NCBI GenBank assembly: GCA_944331815.1
Contig: CALVIQ010000110.1
Location: forward strand, 1 to 18,187
DNA from: an uncultured Bacilli bacterium
Lineage (GTDB): Bacteria > Bacillota_I > Bacilli_A > RF39 > UBA660
Direction: 5' to 3'
Length of the DNA stretch: 18,187 bases
Positions 6,938 to 14,864 of this stretch are shown one piece after another. The notes beneath the pieces are model-generated. The model was not told where the DNA came from and made no database searches. It saw nothing but the letters and a program-made list of their open reading frames with translations. Within the stretch, counting starts at the first letter, position 1, and each line of letters opens with the position of its first letter. The position numbers and the translations under genes are program-made.

Positions 6938-9354
6938 TTTTTATTTTCCTTTCTTTTTAATAATTTTTCAAATTGATTTACTGCTTGTTTATTGTATTCT
7001 TTATAATCTACATCAATAATTTTTATTTCATTAGCCAATAATTTTTTCATTCCTTTATAAATTCCATCATTTGAATTTTCGACTAAAATTCCATTATGTT
7101 TTTCCATAAATTTTTTTGGACCATCTATATCAGTTGAAATAATTGGTAATCCACATATATTAGCCTCAGCAAGAACTAAACCAAATCCTTCATAAAATGA
7201 CGATAATACAAAATAATCACATTTCTTCATAATAGCATAAGGATTTTTTACATTTTTAATAGTAACAATATTGTCTTTACATTCTAATTTAGAAATATAA
7301 TCGACAATTTCTTCATACAATTCTCCTCGTCCACCAATTATTATTAAGTAAATAGAATTATCTTCTTTCCATAATCGCTCAAAGCATTCAATTAATCTAA
7401 ATTGACCTTTTTCAGGAGAAAATCTTCCAACATTTATGAATTTTTTTGACTTATTATTTAATATTTTATTTAATTTTTTAAACGAAACATTCATATCTGT
7501 ATTCTCTTCAATTTTAACAGGAAGATTTTTTTTCTTATTAATTATGTCGTAATTAATAATATTATTGGCTATATAAATTTTGCCTTTATTATTTTCTTCC
7601 ATAAACTCTAATGTCGATGAAATTAAATCTTCAGTTACAACTGCTACTTTATCATAATTATTATAAGCGTAGTTTAAAACATCATTTCTTTGATTTTTTC
7701 TTATTTCAATTTCTTTTTTCATATTACTATGAACATAAATAACACGATTGCAATTAAAACAACTAAATAACAATATTTTTCTATAAGAATAACCAGAAAA
7801 TTGTATAACTGTATTAATTTTAGAATCACCTAAAATTCGTTTAATTTCAAGTTTATAATATTTTTCTAAAAATTTCATACAAACAGAAGCGTTTAAAACT
7901 TTACATCGAAATAAGAAAAAAATTAATTTATTGAATAAATTTAAATTCATTTGACCTTTAATTGTAATATAATCAACATATTGTGAAAGTAAATATAATT
8001 CGTCTTGATATTTTTGTACAGAATTAGAATCTAAAAGCAAATAATAATTTTTTTTAGTTTTATCAATAGATTGTAACAAATTTCTTAAAGATGAAGTAAC
8101 ACCATTGGGAGCTAAATTACCAGGATATATTAAAACATTTTCTTTACCATTACCTTTTAACTTTTCAACTATTAAATCATTATTTTTGTTTAATATAACT
8201 TTTTCACAAATTTGTTTAGTTGCATTGATATTATCAAATCCACAAAATTCAACTGTAAATTTTTCATCATCATATTTTCTAGGTGTATTAATTTCTTTAA
8301 CCAATTCATTTATATTATAAACAATTGGAAATGGTAAATCTTCTAATGGCATATAAAGTCCACGATCAGATAAATATTCATCTTTATCGTAAGGAAATAA
8401 TATCACTTTATTTTTAGTATTAGCAAAATCAAAGAATACACTTGAATAATCGGTGATTAATATATCTGCAATATTTAAAAATTCATAAGTTTCATAATTG
8501 TTTGGAAATGGTTTAATATTTTTATAATTATCATAATTAACAGTTGCTTTTTCAATTGGATGCAAATTAACATACAAAACTTGATTAGGTTTTAATTTTT
8601 TCTCTAATTCGTTTAATATTTTAGTAATTTTTTGATCTTTGTTTATTTGTTTTTGAACAGTTCCACGCCAAGTTGGCATATATGCTATAACCTGCTTATT
8701 TTCTAATCCCATTTCTTTTCTTACAATATTCCTTTGATTTTCATCAAAAAATACACTATTTCTTGGATAACCATTCATAATTATATTTATATCACAACCT
8801 AAATTTTTAATCATATAATCTTCAACCATATGCTCTTTTGTATAACGATTAGGATATAATAAGTAATCAGACATCAAAAAATTTTTTTGAGTATTGCCGA
8901 TATTATGCATATCGTTTTTTATATTCTTTCCAAGACTTTTTAAAGGGGTTCCATGCCAAGTATTTAAATATACTTGTCCTTTCTTTTTAATAAAAAATGG
9001 CAAAAAAGTATTATCATTAATCAAATATTTAGCTTTAGCAATAATTTTAAAATATTCCTTTGTATTTATTTCTATAAAATTTACATTTTGAATACCTTTA
9101 TAATTTAAAAAATTTTTTATTTTTGCCTTATTTTCCTTCAAAACAGTTAAAAATAATTTATATGAATTATAAGATTTATTTTCAGTTAATTCTTTTAAAA
9201 TATAATAAATATTTCCATTAATTTCCCTACCTTGTTGAGATTCTAAAAGAATAATTTTATCATCAATACTGTATTTTAAATAATAATTAATATATTTCAA
9301 TTTTTCAAAATTTTTTTTGTTAATTTTCTTAATGATTTTTTTTATTTTTTTCAT
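6934..9354 (-). CDS. CDP-glycerol glycerophosphotransferase fused to a GT4 glycosyltransferase
   Basis: An 806-residue two-domain protein. The N-terminal ~385 residues are a TagB/TagF-type glycerophosphotransferase: basic membrane-binding start (1-20), TWHGTPLKSLG (132-142) with the key His134, YMPTWR (225-230), NLHPIEK (263-269) and TDYSSVFFDFA (301-311). The C-terminal part (about 405-795) is a GT4-type glycosyltransferase: NVGRFSPEKGQ (641-651) and the EGFGLVLAE motif (722-730) with the E-x7-E pair. One chain could thus add both a glycerol-phosphate and a sugar, suggesting a glycosylated or sugar-alternating polymer; this is inferred. The start has GGAGG 9 bases upstream, under a promoter at 9516-9524 with an unusually long leader. 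It overlaps tagD by 4 bases. Confidence 0.93.
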   Translation of the reverse strand: MKKIKKIIKKINKKNFEKLKYINYYLKYSIDDKIILLESQQGREINGNIYYILKELTENKSYNSYKLFLTVLKENKAKIKNFLNYKGIQNVNFIEINTKEYFKIIAKAKYLINDNTFLPFFIKKKGQVYLNTWHGTPLKSLGKNIKNDMHNIGNTQKNFLMSDYLLYPNRYTKEHMVEDYMIKNLGCDINIIMNGYPRNSVFFDENQRNIVRKEMGLENKQVIAYMPTWRGTVQKQINKDQKITKILNELEKKLKPNQVLYVNLHPIEKATVNYDNYKNIKPFPNNYETYEFLNIADILITDYSSVFFDFANTKNKVILFPYDKDEYLSDRGLYMPLEDLPFPIVYNINELVKEINTPRKYDDEKFTVEFCGFDNINATKQICEKVILNKNNDLIVEKLKGNGKENVLIYPGNLAPNGVTSSLRNLLQSIDKTKKNYYLLLDSNSVQKYQDELYLLSQYVDYITIKGQMNLNLFNKLIFFLFRCKVLNASVCMKFLEKYYKLEIKRILGDSKINTVIQFSGYSYRKILLFSCFNCNRVIYVHSNMKKEIEIRKNQRNDVLNYAYNNYDKVAVVTEDLISSTLEFMEENNKGKIYIANNIINYDIINKKKNLPVKIEENTDMNVSFKKLNKILNNKSKKFINVGRFSPEKGQFRLIECFERLWKEDNSIYLIIIGGRGELYEEIVDYISKLECKDNIVTIKNVKNPYAIMKKCDYFVLSSFYEGFGLVLAEANICGLPIISTDIDGPKKFMEKHNGILVENSNDGIYKGMKKLLANEIKIIDVDYKEYNKQAVNQFEKLLKRKENKK

Positions 9355-9515
9355 CAGATATAACCTCCACTACTTTTTTTGTTACATCAACATTATTAAT
9401 TTCAATTTTTTACTTCTTAATTAACCATAAATCTCATTATTTACTTTTCGTTATTTTAATTAATTGTAATAAATGAATTAATACAACCATAATCTAATAT
9501 AATGTATCCATATAA
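9355..9515 (-). other. About 155-base untranslated leader of the TagF-GT4 gene
   Basis: Other promoters in the window leave leaders of about 10-25 bases, but this one leaves about 155. It contains a possible 17-codon reading frame (starts MVVLIHLLQL, about 9425-9478) with no ribosome site, and no clear hairpin or terminator. It may be the decayed start of a tagB-like gene, because the promoter ahead of it is a copy of the tagB promoter. I see no recognisable riboswitch. Confidence 0.35.
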
Positions 9516-9570
9516 ATTATAACATATTTCTTAATTAAATTATAGTTTTTTCTAAAATTAGTGTTAAAAT
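9510..9570. repeat. Diverged copy of the tagB/gpsA bidirectional promoter
   Basis: By eye, 54 of 61 aligned positions match 12344-12414, with one 10-base gap (12395-12404 is missing here). The copy keeps both extended -10 elements: TGTTATAAT leftward (9516-9524) and TGTTAAAAT rightward (9562-9570). The rightward one faces into the truncated licD. The block begins 28 bases from the licD stop. Confidence 0.65.
9516..9524 (-). promoter_or_regulatory. Promoter of the TagF-GT4 to tagH operon
   Basis: TGT-TATAAT on the minus strand is an extended -10 identical to that of tagB, within a 61-base block resembling the tagB/gpsA intergenic region. There is no good -35. No terminator lies between licD and this site, so read-through from the tagB operon is likely too. 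Confidence 0.6.
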
Positions 9571-9597
9571 ATACTAAATTGTCATAAAACTATTATG

Positions 9598-9927
9598 CTA
9601 ATATATAAAATATAACATAGATGTTCTTAAAATAGAAGTTGTTGTCTTATCGCAGTACCTTGCATATAACATTGTATATTTTTGATTGTTTTCAAATGAT
9701 TCAAATTTTCTATTAGGTTTTATTTCTTTATCTATAATTTGAACAAATTTATTATAATTATTTCTTGTCATTACTATATCAATATCATCATCCCAAGGTA
9801 TAAAACCATGATGTCTTATAGCTCCTATTGCACTTCCACCATCAATATAATAAGTAATGTTATTTTTTTTACATATTTCATCAATTTCTTTTAATAATAA
9901 TAATAATCTTTTTTGTAACTCATTCAT
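9598..9927 (-). CDS. LicD-family phosphotransferase, truncated (probable pseudogene)
   Basis: LicD proteins transfer phosphocholine or related phospho-groups to teichoic acids and capsules; their N-terminal part has a nucleotidyltransferase fold. The 109-residue product shows the hallmark GGSAIGAIRHHGFIPWDDDI (30-49) with the acidic cluster DDDID (46-50), then ARYCDKTTT (89-97). It then ends abruptly in a short hydrophobic tail (MLYFIY). LicD proteins are usually about 250-280 residues, so more than half is missing. I could not find the rest in the other frames of the next 90 bases. The break lies beside the duplicated promoter block, suggesting that rearrangement cut the gene. The start is well supported (GTGGAG upstream) and the gene lies 43 bases after the tagF-like gene in the same operon. 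The remnant is probably inactive. Confidence 0.8.
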   Translation of the reverse strand: MNELQKRLLLLLKEIDEICKKNNITYYIDGGSAIGAIRHHGFIPWDDDIDIVMTRNNYNKFVQIIDKEIKPNRKFESFENNQKYTMLYARYCDKTTTSILRTSMLYFIY

Positions 9928-9970
9928 ATATTAAACTCCACATAATTTATACATAATAATATTAATCTTC

Positions 9971-11224
9971 TTAAATTTTTGATTTTTGATCAAATATAAC
10001 ATCAACCACTCTTTTTGCGGCATTTCCATCATCTAAATAATTAAATTTTTGATTAAATTTTTTATATTTATCACTATATATTTTATTATAATCATCAATA
10101 TTTTTAATTTCATTAATTAAATCATTTTCAGTTTTTACAATTGGTCCTGGTAAAATATCTAAATCAAAATAGAAATCTCTTAGATTATTTTTATAATCAT
10201 CTAAATCATACATATAAAATAACATTGGTCTTTTCAAATTAGCAAAATCAAAGAAAACACTTGAATAATCAGTCAATAATATATCTGAAATTATATATAA
10301 TTCATTAATATCATCATAATCTGATACATCATAAATAAAATCTTTATATTTGCTAAAATCAAAAGAATTTGAAATAAAATAATGTGTTCTAAATAATATA
10401 ATATAATCTTTTTTTAATTCTTTTTTTAATTTATCAAAATCAATTCCTAAATTATAAGTATATCCTAAACCAGAAGTATGTTGATTATCTCTAAATGTAG
10501 GTGCATACAGAATAATTTTTTTATTTTTAGGTAACTTTAATGTTTTTTTTATTTTTTCAACATCTTCTTTTTTATAATTAAATAAATAATCATTTCTAGG
10601 ATAACCTTTTTCAATAATAATATTTTCTTTACCTAATTTTTTTAAATTAAACGCTGATGTAAATTTTTCTGTACAAAATTTAGAAGGAGAAATAAAATAA
10701 TCAAATTTAACTGCATCTAAATCATTTTTTTTTCTAATCTCATTGATTGTATTTAATACAGATCCTTTAACTTCAATATCATATCTTAATTTTTTTAAAG
10801 GTGTCCCATGCCAACATTGTAAATAAATTTGATTTTTCTTTTTTTTAATTGCAACATCAACTAAAGAATTTACTATCCAATATTTAGATGAAGACAAATA
10901 TTTGAAATATTCCTTGCTATTGGTTTTAACAATTTTTGTATTTTTTCCTAAAGAATATTTTTCTGATTCCTTAAATGCCCATACAAATTTATAATCATTA
11001 TATTTTTTATTATTTACCATATATTCATATATAGCTTTTGGACTACAAGCATAGCTTCTACCATTATAAGCTTCAAATAATATTAGTTTATCATCTATTT
11101 TGTATTTGTAATAATATTTTAAATATTTTAGTTCATTTTTAATATATAAAATTTTTCTAACAACTTTTCTAAAAATAATATGTTTTTTTGAAATATCTAC
11201 AACTATTTTTTTTATTTTATTCAT
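9971..11224 (-). CDS. CDP-glycerol glycerophosphotransferase (TagF-like poly(glycerol-phosphate) polymerase)
   Basis: This membrane-associated transferase extends the teichoic acid backbone with glycerol-phosphate from CDP-glycerol. The 417 residues cover the catalytic domain: CWHGTPLKKL (137-146) with the key His139, APTFRDNQ (241-248), FRTHYF (278-283), TDYSSVFFDFA (318-328) and LDDGNAAKR (397-405), a set typical of TagF-type polymerases. The N-terminus is strongly basic, as expected for membrane attachment. I chose the ATG at 11224 because AGGTGAT lies 4-5 bases upstream; an in-frame GTG at 11233 overlaps that ribosome site and is unlikely. The gene overlaps the tagB-like gene by 8 bases. 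It is a paralogue of the N-terminal half of the 806-residue fusion (shared IDDKxIL(L/F)E, WHGTPLK and TDYSSVFFDFA). Polymerase versus primer activity cannot be settled from sequence. Confidence 0.92.
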   Translation of the reverse strand: MNKIKKIVVDISKKHIIFRKVVRKILYIKNELKYLKYYYKYKIDDKLILFEAYNGRSYACSPKAIYEYMVNNKKYNDYKFVWAFKESEKYSLGKNTKIVKTNSKEYFKYLSSSKYWIVNSLVDVAIKKKKNQIYLQCWHGTPLKKLRYDIEVKGSVLNTINEIRKKNDLDAVKFDYFISPSKFCTEKFTSAFNLKKLGKENIIIEKGYPRNDYLFNYKKEDVEKIKKTLKLPKNKKIILYAPTFRDNQHTSGLGYTYNLGIDFDKLKKELKKDYIILFRTHYFISNSFDFSKYKDFIYDVSDYDDINELYIISDILLTDYSSVFFDFANLKRPMLFYMYDLDDYKNNLRDFYFDLDILPGPIVKTENDLINEIKNIDDYNKIYSDKYKKFNQKFNYLDDGNAAKRVVDVIFDQKSKI

Positions 11225-12323
11225 TAGAATCACCTATTTTATCATTAATAAATTTAACTAGTTTATCAGTATAATTTCCGTAATCAGGATCTAAATACTT
11301 TTCTTTAAATTTATAAATAACATTCATATCATATTTTTCTTTTTTTAAATTTTTTAATATTGATTTAATATCTTTAACTGCATATTTACCAAATTCTTCA
11401 AACAAATCAATATTAAGGCCATTTTTATCCACATATTCATCAAAATCATACAAATATAAGTATATAGGTATGTCTAAACTAACTGCTTCAATACTAATAG
11501 CCGAATAATCAGTTATAACATAATCAGCAATTGTCAATAATTGAAGAGAATTATATTTTGGACACGTTAAAACTTTGCTATTATTTATTTTAGTATTACT
11601 TAAAGGATGAAGTTTAATTATTAAATTAAATTTTTCAAAATCAAAATTATTAATTAATTCATCTATTTTTATTTGTTCATTTCTTCTAAAAGTTGGAACA
11701 TATAAAACATTTTTTTTACTTTTTAACTCACTATAATCATTTTTAATTTTATTTTTTAATATTTTTCTATTATTTACTATATAATCTACTCTTGGTAAGC
11801 CATTTACTATTATTTTATTTTTATCAATATTAAATGCTTCACTAAATGGTTCAATCATATTTAAAGAACCAGATAATACATAATCATAATTTTTATGCAT
11901 ACACATAAGTTTAGCTATTTTTTCATTTCTTCCAGCATCTTTAAATAATGTTTGATATCCAAATTTTTTTATTGCTCCCATTGCATGCCAAATTTGGATA
12001 ATAACTAATTTATTTTTATGGTTAAGTACACATACTGGTATACAATAAGAATCTACTATACAAACTTTAGAAGTGGCTAAATGATACATTTGTTTATACA
12101 AATTAAAATAATATTTTATATAATTTAAAAATCCTGATTCTATTTTTTTTGTTATCATTACTACTTGGTATTTTTTTAATTTACTCGCAATCATTTTAAA
12201 ATCTATCGAAGGATTATTTGATTGCCGACTAATGAATACAATTTTATTTTTTGTAGGTAATAACTTCAAAAAGAAATATACTACTTTTAAATTAAATTTC
12301 AACAAACAAATAAATAAAGTCAA
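11217..12323 (-). CDS. tagB: CDP-glycerol glycerophosphotransferase (TagB-like primase)
   Basis: TagB-type enzymes add the first glycerol-phosphate to the lipid-linked disaccharide. The 368-residue protein has a hydrophobic N-terminus (about 1-22), IWHAMGAIKKFG (111-122), VPTFRRNE (209-216), KLHPLS (237-242) and TDYSAISIEA (271-280). The WHAMG and TDYSAIS variants separate it from the two WHGTP/TDYSSVFF proteins of the locus and suit a TagB-like role. The start is a TTG at 12323 rather than the in-frame GTG at 12332: the GTG is part of the ribosome site GAGGTGAT (12328-12335), which is spaced correctly for the TTG. It is the first gene of the minus-strand locus, expressed from 12350-12358 and divergent from gpsA. 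The partner genes tagO and tagA are not in the window. Confidence 0.88.
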   Translation of the reverse strand: MTLFICLLKFNLKVVYFFLKLLPTKNKIVFISRQSNNPSIDFKMIASKLKKYQVVMITKKIESGFLNYIKYYFNLYKQMYHLATSKVCIVDSYCIPVCVLNHKNKLVIIQIWHAMGAIKKFGYQTLFKDAGRNEKIAKLMCMHKNYDYVLSGSLNMIEPFSEAFNIDKNKIIVNGLPRVDYIVNNRKILKNKIKNDYSELKSKKNVLYVPTFRRNEQIKIDELINNFDFEKFNLIIKLHPLSNTKINNSKVLTCPKYNSLQLLTIADYVITDYSAISIEAVSLDIPIYLYLYDFDEYVDKNGLNIDLFEEFGKYAVKDIKSILKNLKKEKYDMNVIYKFKEKYLDPDYGNYTDKLVKFINDKIGDSNE

Positions 12324-12327
12324 AATA

Positions 12328-12335
12328 ATCACCTC
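12328..12335 (-). promoter_or_regulatory. Ribosome site fixing a TTG start for tagB
   Basis: GAGGTGAT, four bases before TTG at 12321-12323. An upstream GTG in the same frame lies within this site and so cannot use it. Confidence 0.65.
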
Positions 12336-12349
12336 AAGTAACTATATAA

Positions 12350-12358
12350 ATTATAACA
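12350..12358 (-). promoter_or_regulatory. Promoter of the tagB operon
   Basis: TGT-TATAAT extended -10 on the minus strand. The predicted start gives a leader of about 20 bases before the TTG codon. No clear -35. Confidence 0.6.
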
Positions 12359-12405
12359 CATATCTTTATTAAAATGTAGATTTTTGTAAAATTAATGACA
12401 AAATG

Positions 12406-12414
12406 TGTTAAAAT
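12406..12414 (+). promoter_or_regulatory. Promoter of gpsA
   Basis: TGT-TAAAAT extended -10. The predicted transcript start is close to the ribosome site GAGGTG (12421-12426), leaving a leader of only about 11 bases before the ATG at 12432. Confidence 0.55.
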
Positions 12415-12431
12415 GATATTGAGGTGTATAT

Positions 12432-13403
12432 ATGAAAGTAACAATTTTAGGTGCTGGAGCATATGGATTAGCTTTAGCAACAATGGTTAATGAAAATAAC
12501 CATGACATTACAATATGGACAAAAATGGATAGTGAATTAAAAGAATTAAAAGAAAAACATACAAATAGTAGAGTTTTACCAGACTTTATTTTGCCTAACA
12601 ATTTAAAATATACTAATGATTTACAAGAAGCAGTTAAAGATACAGAGTTAATAATAATTGCTGTTCCTGCTGGATTTGTTGATAATGTATCAAAAGAACT
12701 AAATAAATACTACAAAAATCAACCTATTTGTATTGCAAGTAAAGGTATTGAACAAGATACTTGTCTATTTGTTGATGATGTTGTAAAAAAATATATTAAA
12801 ACTGATAAAATAGCAGTTATATCTGGTCCTAGTTTTGCAGTTGATATAATAAAAAAAGTACCAATTGGTCTTTCTTTAGCAACTAAAAATGAAGATGCAA
12901 AAAAAGTAGTAATAAAAGCTTTACAAAATAAATACTTAAAATTGCGTGTAACTGATGATGTTGTTGGTATTGAAATTTGTGGTTCTGTTAAAAATATTAT
13001 TGCAATTGCAGCAGGTATGATAGATGGTATGGGTTTACCAGAATCAACACAAGCAATGTTTATAACAGAAGCTTTACACGATATGAAAGAAATTATTAAA
13101 TCTTTAGATGGCGATAAAAATACTATTTTATCTTTTGCCGGATTTGGTGATTTATTATTGACAGCAACAAGTATTAAAAGTAGAAACTTTAGATTTGGTA
13201 AAATGATTGGTGAAAAAACTCCAAATGAAATAATTGAACAATATAAAGCAAATACTACTATTGAAGGATTATACACATTAAAATCAATTTACAAATTACT
13301 AGATAATAAAAAAGTAAATATTCCAATTATTAATTTAATTTATGATATTATATTTAATGATAAAGATCCTGAAGAAATAAAAGATTTTTTAATAAAAAAA
13401 TGA
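12432..13403 (+). CDS. gpsA: NAD(P)H-dependent glycerol-3-phosphate dehydrogenase (GpsA)
   Basis: This cytosolic enzyme reduces dihydroxyacetone phosphate to sn-glycerol-3-phosphate. The 323-residue protein shows the N-terminal dinucleotide motif GAGAYGLA (7-14), VPAGFV (78-83), SKGIEQ (103-108), SGPSFA (131-136), the catalytic lysine in GSVKN (K187), GFGDLLLT (237-244) and RNFRFG (251-256). Length is normal (about 330). The start has GAGGTG 5 bases upstream. It diverges from tagB across a shared promoter block, so precursor supply and teichoic-acid assembly are probably co-regulated. Its product also feeds the PgsA-like enzyme further right. The stop lies inside a bidirectional terminator and directly abuts the stop of the convergent cohesin gene. 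Confidence 0.97.
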   Translation: MKVTILGAGAYGLALATMVNENNHDITIWTKMDSELKELKEKHTNSRVLPDFILPNNLKYTNDLQEAVKDTELIIIAVPAGFVDNVSKELNKYYKNQPICIASKGIEQDTCLFVDDVVKKYIKTDKIAVISGPSFAVDIIKKVPIGLSLATKNEDAKKVVIKALQNKYLKLRVTDDVVGIEICGSVKNIIAIAAGMIDGMGLPESTQAMFITEALHDMKEIIKSLDGDKNTILSFAGFGDLLLTATSIKSRNFRFGKMIGEKTPNEIIEQYKANTTIEGLYTLKSIYKLLDNKKVNIPIINLIYDIIFNDKDPEEIKDFLIKK

Positions 13404-13423
13404 CTATAAACTAGCCATTTTTT
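13396..13423. terminator. Bidirectional terminator shared by gpsA and the cohesin gene
   Basis: AAAAATGACTA (13396-13406) pairs with TAGCCATTTTT (13412-13422) around a 5-base loop, with one mismatch that becomes a G-U pair on the minus-strand RNA. A-rich and T-rich flanks allow termination both ways. The stem contains both stop codons, with no intergenic base between the two genes. Confidence 0.75.
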
Positions 13424-14855
13424 CTTTATTGTCAGTTTCTTCTACAACTTGATTCTTATTTTTTTTAGCCTCTTTTTTAGCTAACTTTTTTTCACGTTTC
13501 AACTGGTTTTTAGTTTTTACATCTAAAACATTTTCAAGTGTATTATTATTTACATCTATTATATTCATCCTCATTGTTTTATCTAAAAAATTCTTTTGTT
13601 GTTTATTTTTATTAATTAATAACACTATAAATATAATATAAGAAACAATTATAAATCCAAACATTCCAACTAAAGAATTAAAATATAGATTATCATCAAT
13701 AGTTACATCTTCATATCTTTGTAAAGTATTTTCCTTAGAATCATATTTATATAAACTTTTAATACCATTTTCTAAATTTAAACCATATATTAATGGATAT
13801 TCATAACCATCTTTTTTATATGCTGTTACAGTTTTATCGCCAATAGTAATTGTTGTTTCGTTATATCCTTTTGGTATTAATGAATTATCCATATCTAATA
13901 ATTGAATTGTTAAAGAATTAAATTTAATTTCATTATATAATGTATATTCATTTTCATTTACTATATAAAAATTAGTATTTCCCTCAGAATCTTTTAAACA
14001 TATTAAAGTTATATTAGCTAATTCATTATAAAATGCAGGAACTTCTTTACCATTAATTAAAGTCGTCGTTTGCTCAAAATAATCATTTGGTTTTAGTAAA
14101 AATTCTTCTTCCTGTATAACACTAAAAGTATTATTATCTATTGTTACTTCAATTGGATCTAATTCTTTTACGATTGCATTTATAACATATGTTCTTGTAT
14201 TACCTTTTTGAGCAGTTACAACAACTTCTATTTTATTAGCACCTTTACTTACTTCTATTTCACCAGTTCCTGATATACTGGATTTACTATCTTCTTTAGT
14301 AGCATTAACAACAATTTTTTTAGTATTTGGTTCTAATTCAACTGTATATTCCATTGTATTTTTATCAAATTTTGGACTTAATGTAGCACCTTCTACTTCC
14401 AAATTAGATAAATAATCATTTTTACTATAATTTGCTTCGGCTTGTTCTTGACTCATTATTTTAACACTGGCACCACTTTTATTTAAATTCATTTCACCAT
14501 TCCAACCCATTACAGAAGCTGAACTAATTGATATACTAGCAGTACCAGATGCTTTGGCTTTAAAAGTATAAGTATATGAAGCAGTCTTTTGTTTTTCTGT
14601 CATATCTAATCCTACAACATGAAAATCATGATCTGATTTAACAAAAGATAATTTTGAAGTATCATATTTCAAATTGAATTCCCAATTAGCCATCGGTGTA
14701 GAAGAAGATACAGTAACAGTTACTGTAAAAGTATTTCCAATAATCAAACTAGAACGATTAGTTGTAACTTTTATATTTGCAGTTGCTGCATCAGCTACTA
14801 CAGGAATACAAAACGAAATAAACATTGTAAATAATAAAATTAAAAATTTTTTCAT
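13404..14855 (-). CDS. Membrane-anchored surface protein with cohesin-like and cadherin-like domains
   Basis: The 483-residue protein has a signal peptide (1-23, ending VADA-ATA) and a cohesin-type beta-sandwich (about 25-133; IKVTTNRSSLIIGNTFTVTV, then WEFNLKYDTSKLSFV). A cadherin-like beta-sandwich follows (about 148-230; YLSNLEVEG, EYTVEL, NTRTYVINA), then an unassigned extracellular part (235-390). One membrane segment (396-414) and a Lys-rich cytoplasmic tail end it. Cohesins bind dockerins, and the upstream gene encodes a dockerin-ended autolysin, so this is a likely receptor holding that enzyme at the membrane; that pairing is inferred. The genes are 9 bases apart and the ribosome site AGGAGG overlaps the upstream stop region. 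No sortase motif is present; anchoring is by the membrane segment. Confidence 0.85.
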   Translation of the reverse strand: MKKFLILLFTMFISFCIPVVADAATANIKVTTNRSSLIIGNTFTVTVTVSSSTPMANWEFNLKYDTSKLSFVKSDHDFHVVGLDMTEKQKTASYTYTFKAKASGTASISISSASVMGWNGEMNLNKSGASVKIMSQEQAEANYSKNDYLSNLEVEGATLSPKFDKNTMEYTVELEPNTKKIVVNATKEDSKSSISGTGEIEVSKGANKIEVVVTAQKGNTRTYVINAIVKELDPIEVTIDNNTFSVIQEEEFLLKPNDYFEQTTTLINGKEVPAFYNELANITLICLKDSEGNTNFYIVNENEYTLYNEIKFNSLTIQLLDMDNSLIPKGYNETTITIGDKTVTAYKKDGYEYPLIYGLNLENGIKSLYKYDSKENTLQRYEDVTIDDNLYFNSLVGMFGFIIVSYIIFIVLLINKNKQQKNFLDKTMRMNIIDVNNNTLENVLDVKTKNQLKREKKLAKKEAKKNKNQVVEETDNKEKMASL

Positions 14856-14864
14856 TTATACCTC

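Larger units (their letters stand above)
12344..12414. repeat. tagB/gpsA bidirectional promoter, original of the copy at 9510-9570
   Basis: This block holds the two divergent -10 elements about 50 bases apart. The first 15 bases (12344-12358) and the last 10 (12405-12414) are identical in the copy. Having both genes served by one short block couples glycerol-3-phosphate supply to its polymerisation. Confidence 0.65.

Noticed and set aside
9355..9597. Riboswitch or T-box in the 243-base gap
   Set aside because: No stable stem, terminator or recognisable motif was visible; only the promoter copy and AT-rich leader were found.
9598..9927. Functional choline decoration of teichoic acid based on licD
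   Set aside because: The LicD reading frame is less than half length, and no licA, licB or licC genes are in the window.
12719..13276. 185-codon open frame on the minus strand opposite gpsA
   Set aside because: It is a shadow of gpsA, which has complete family motifs, a promoter and a ribosome site; the opposite frame shows no recognisable domain.
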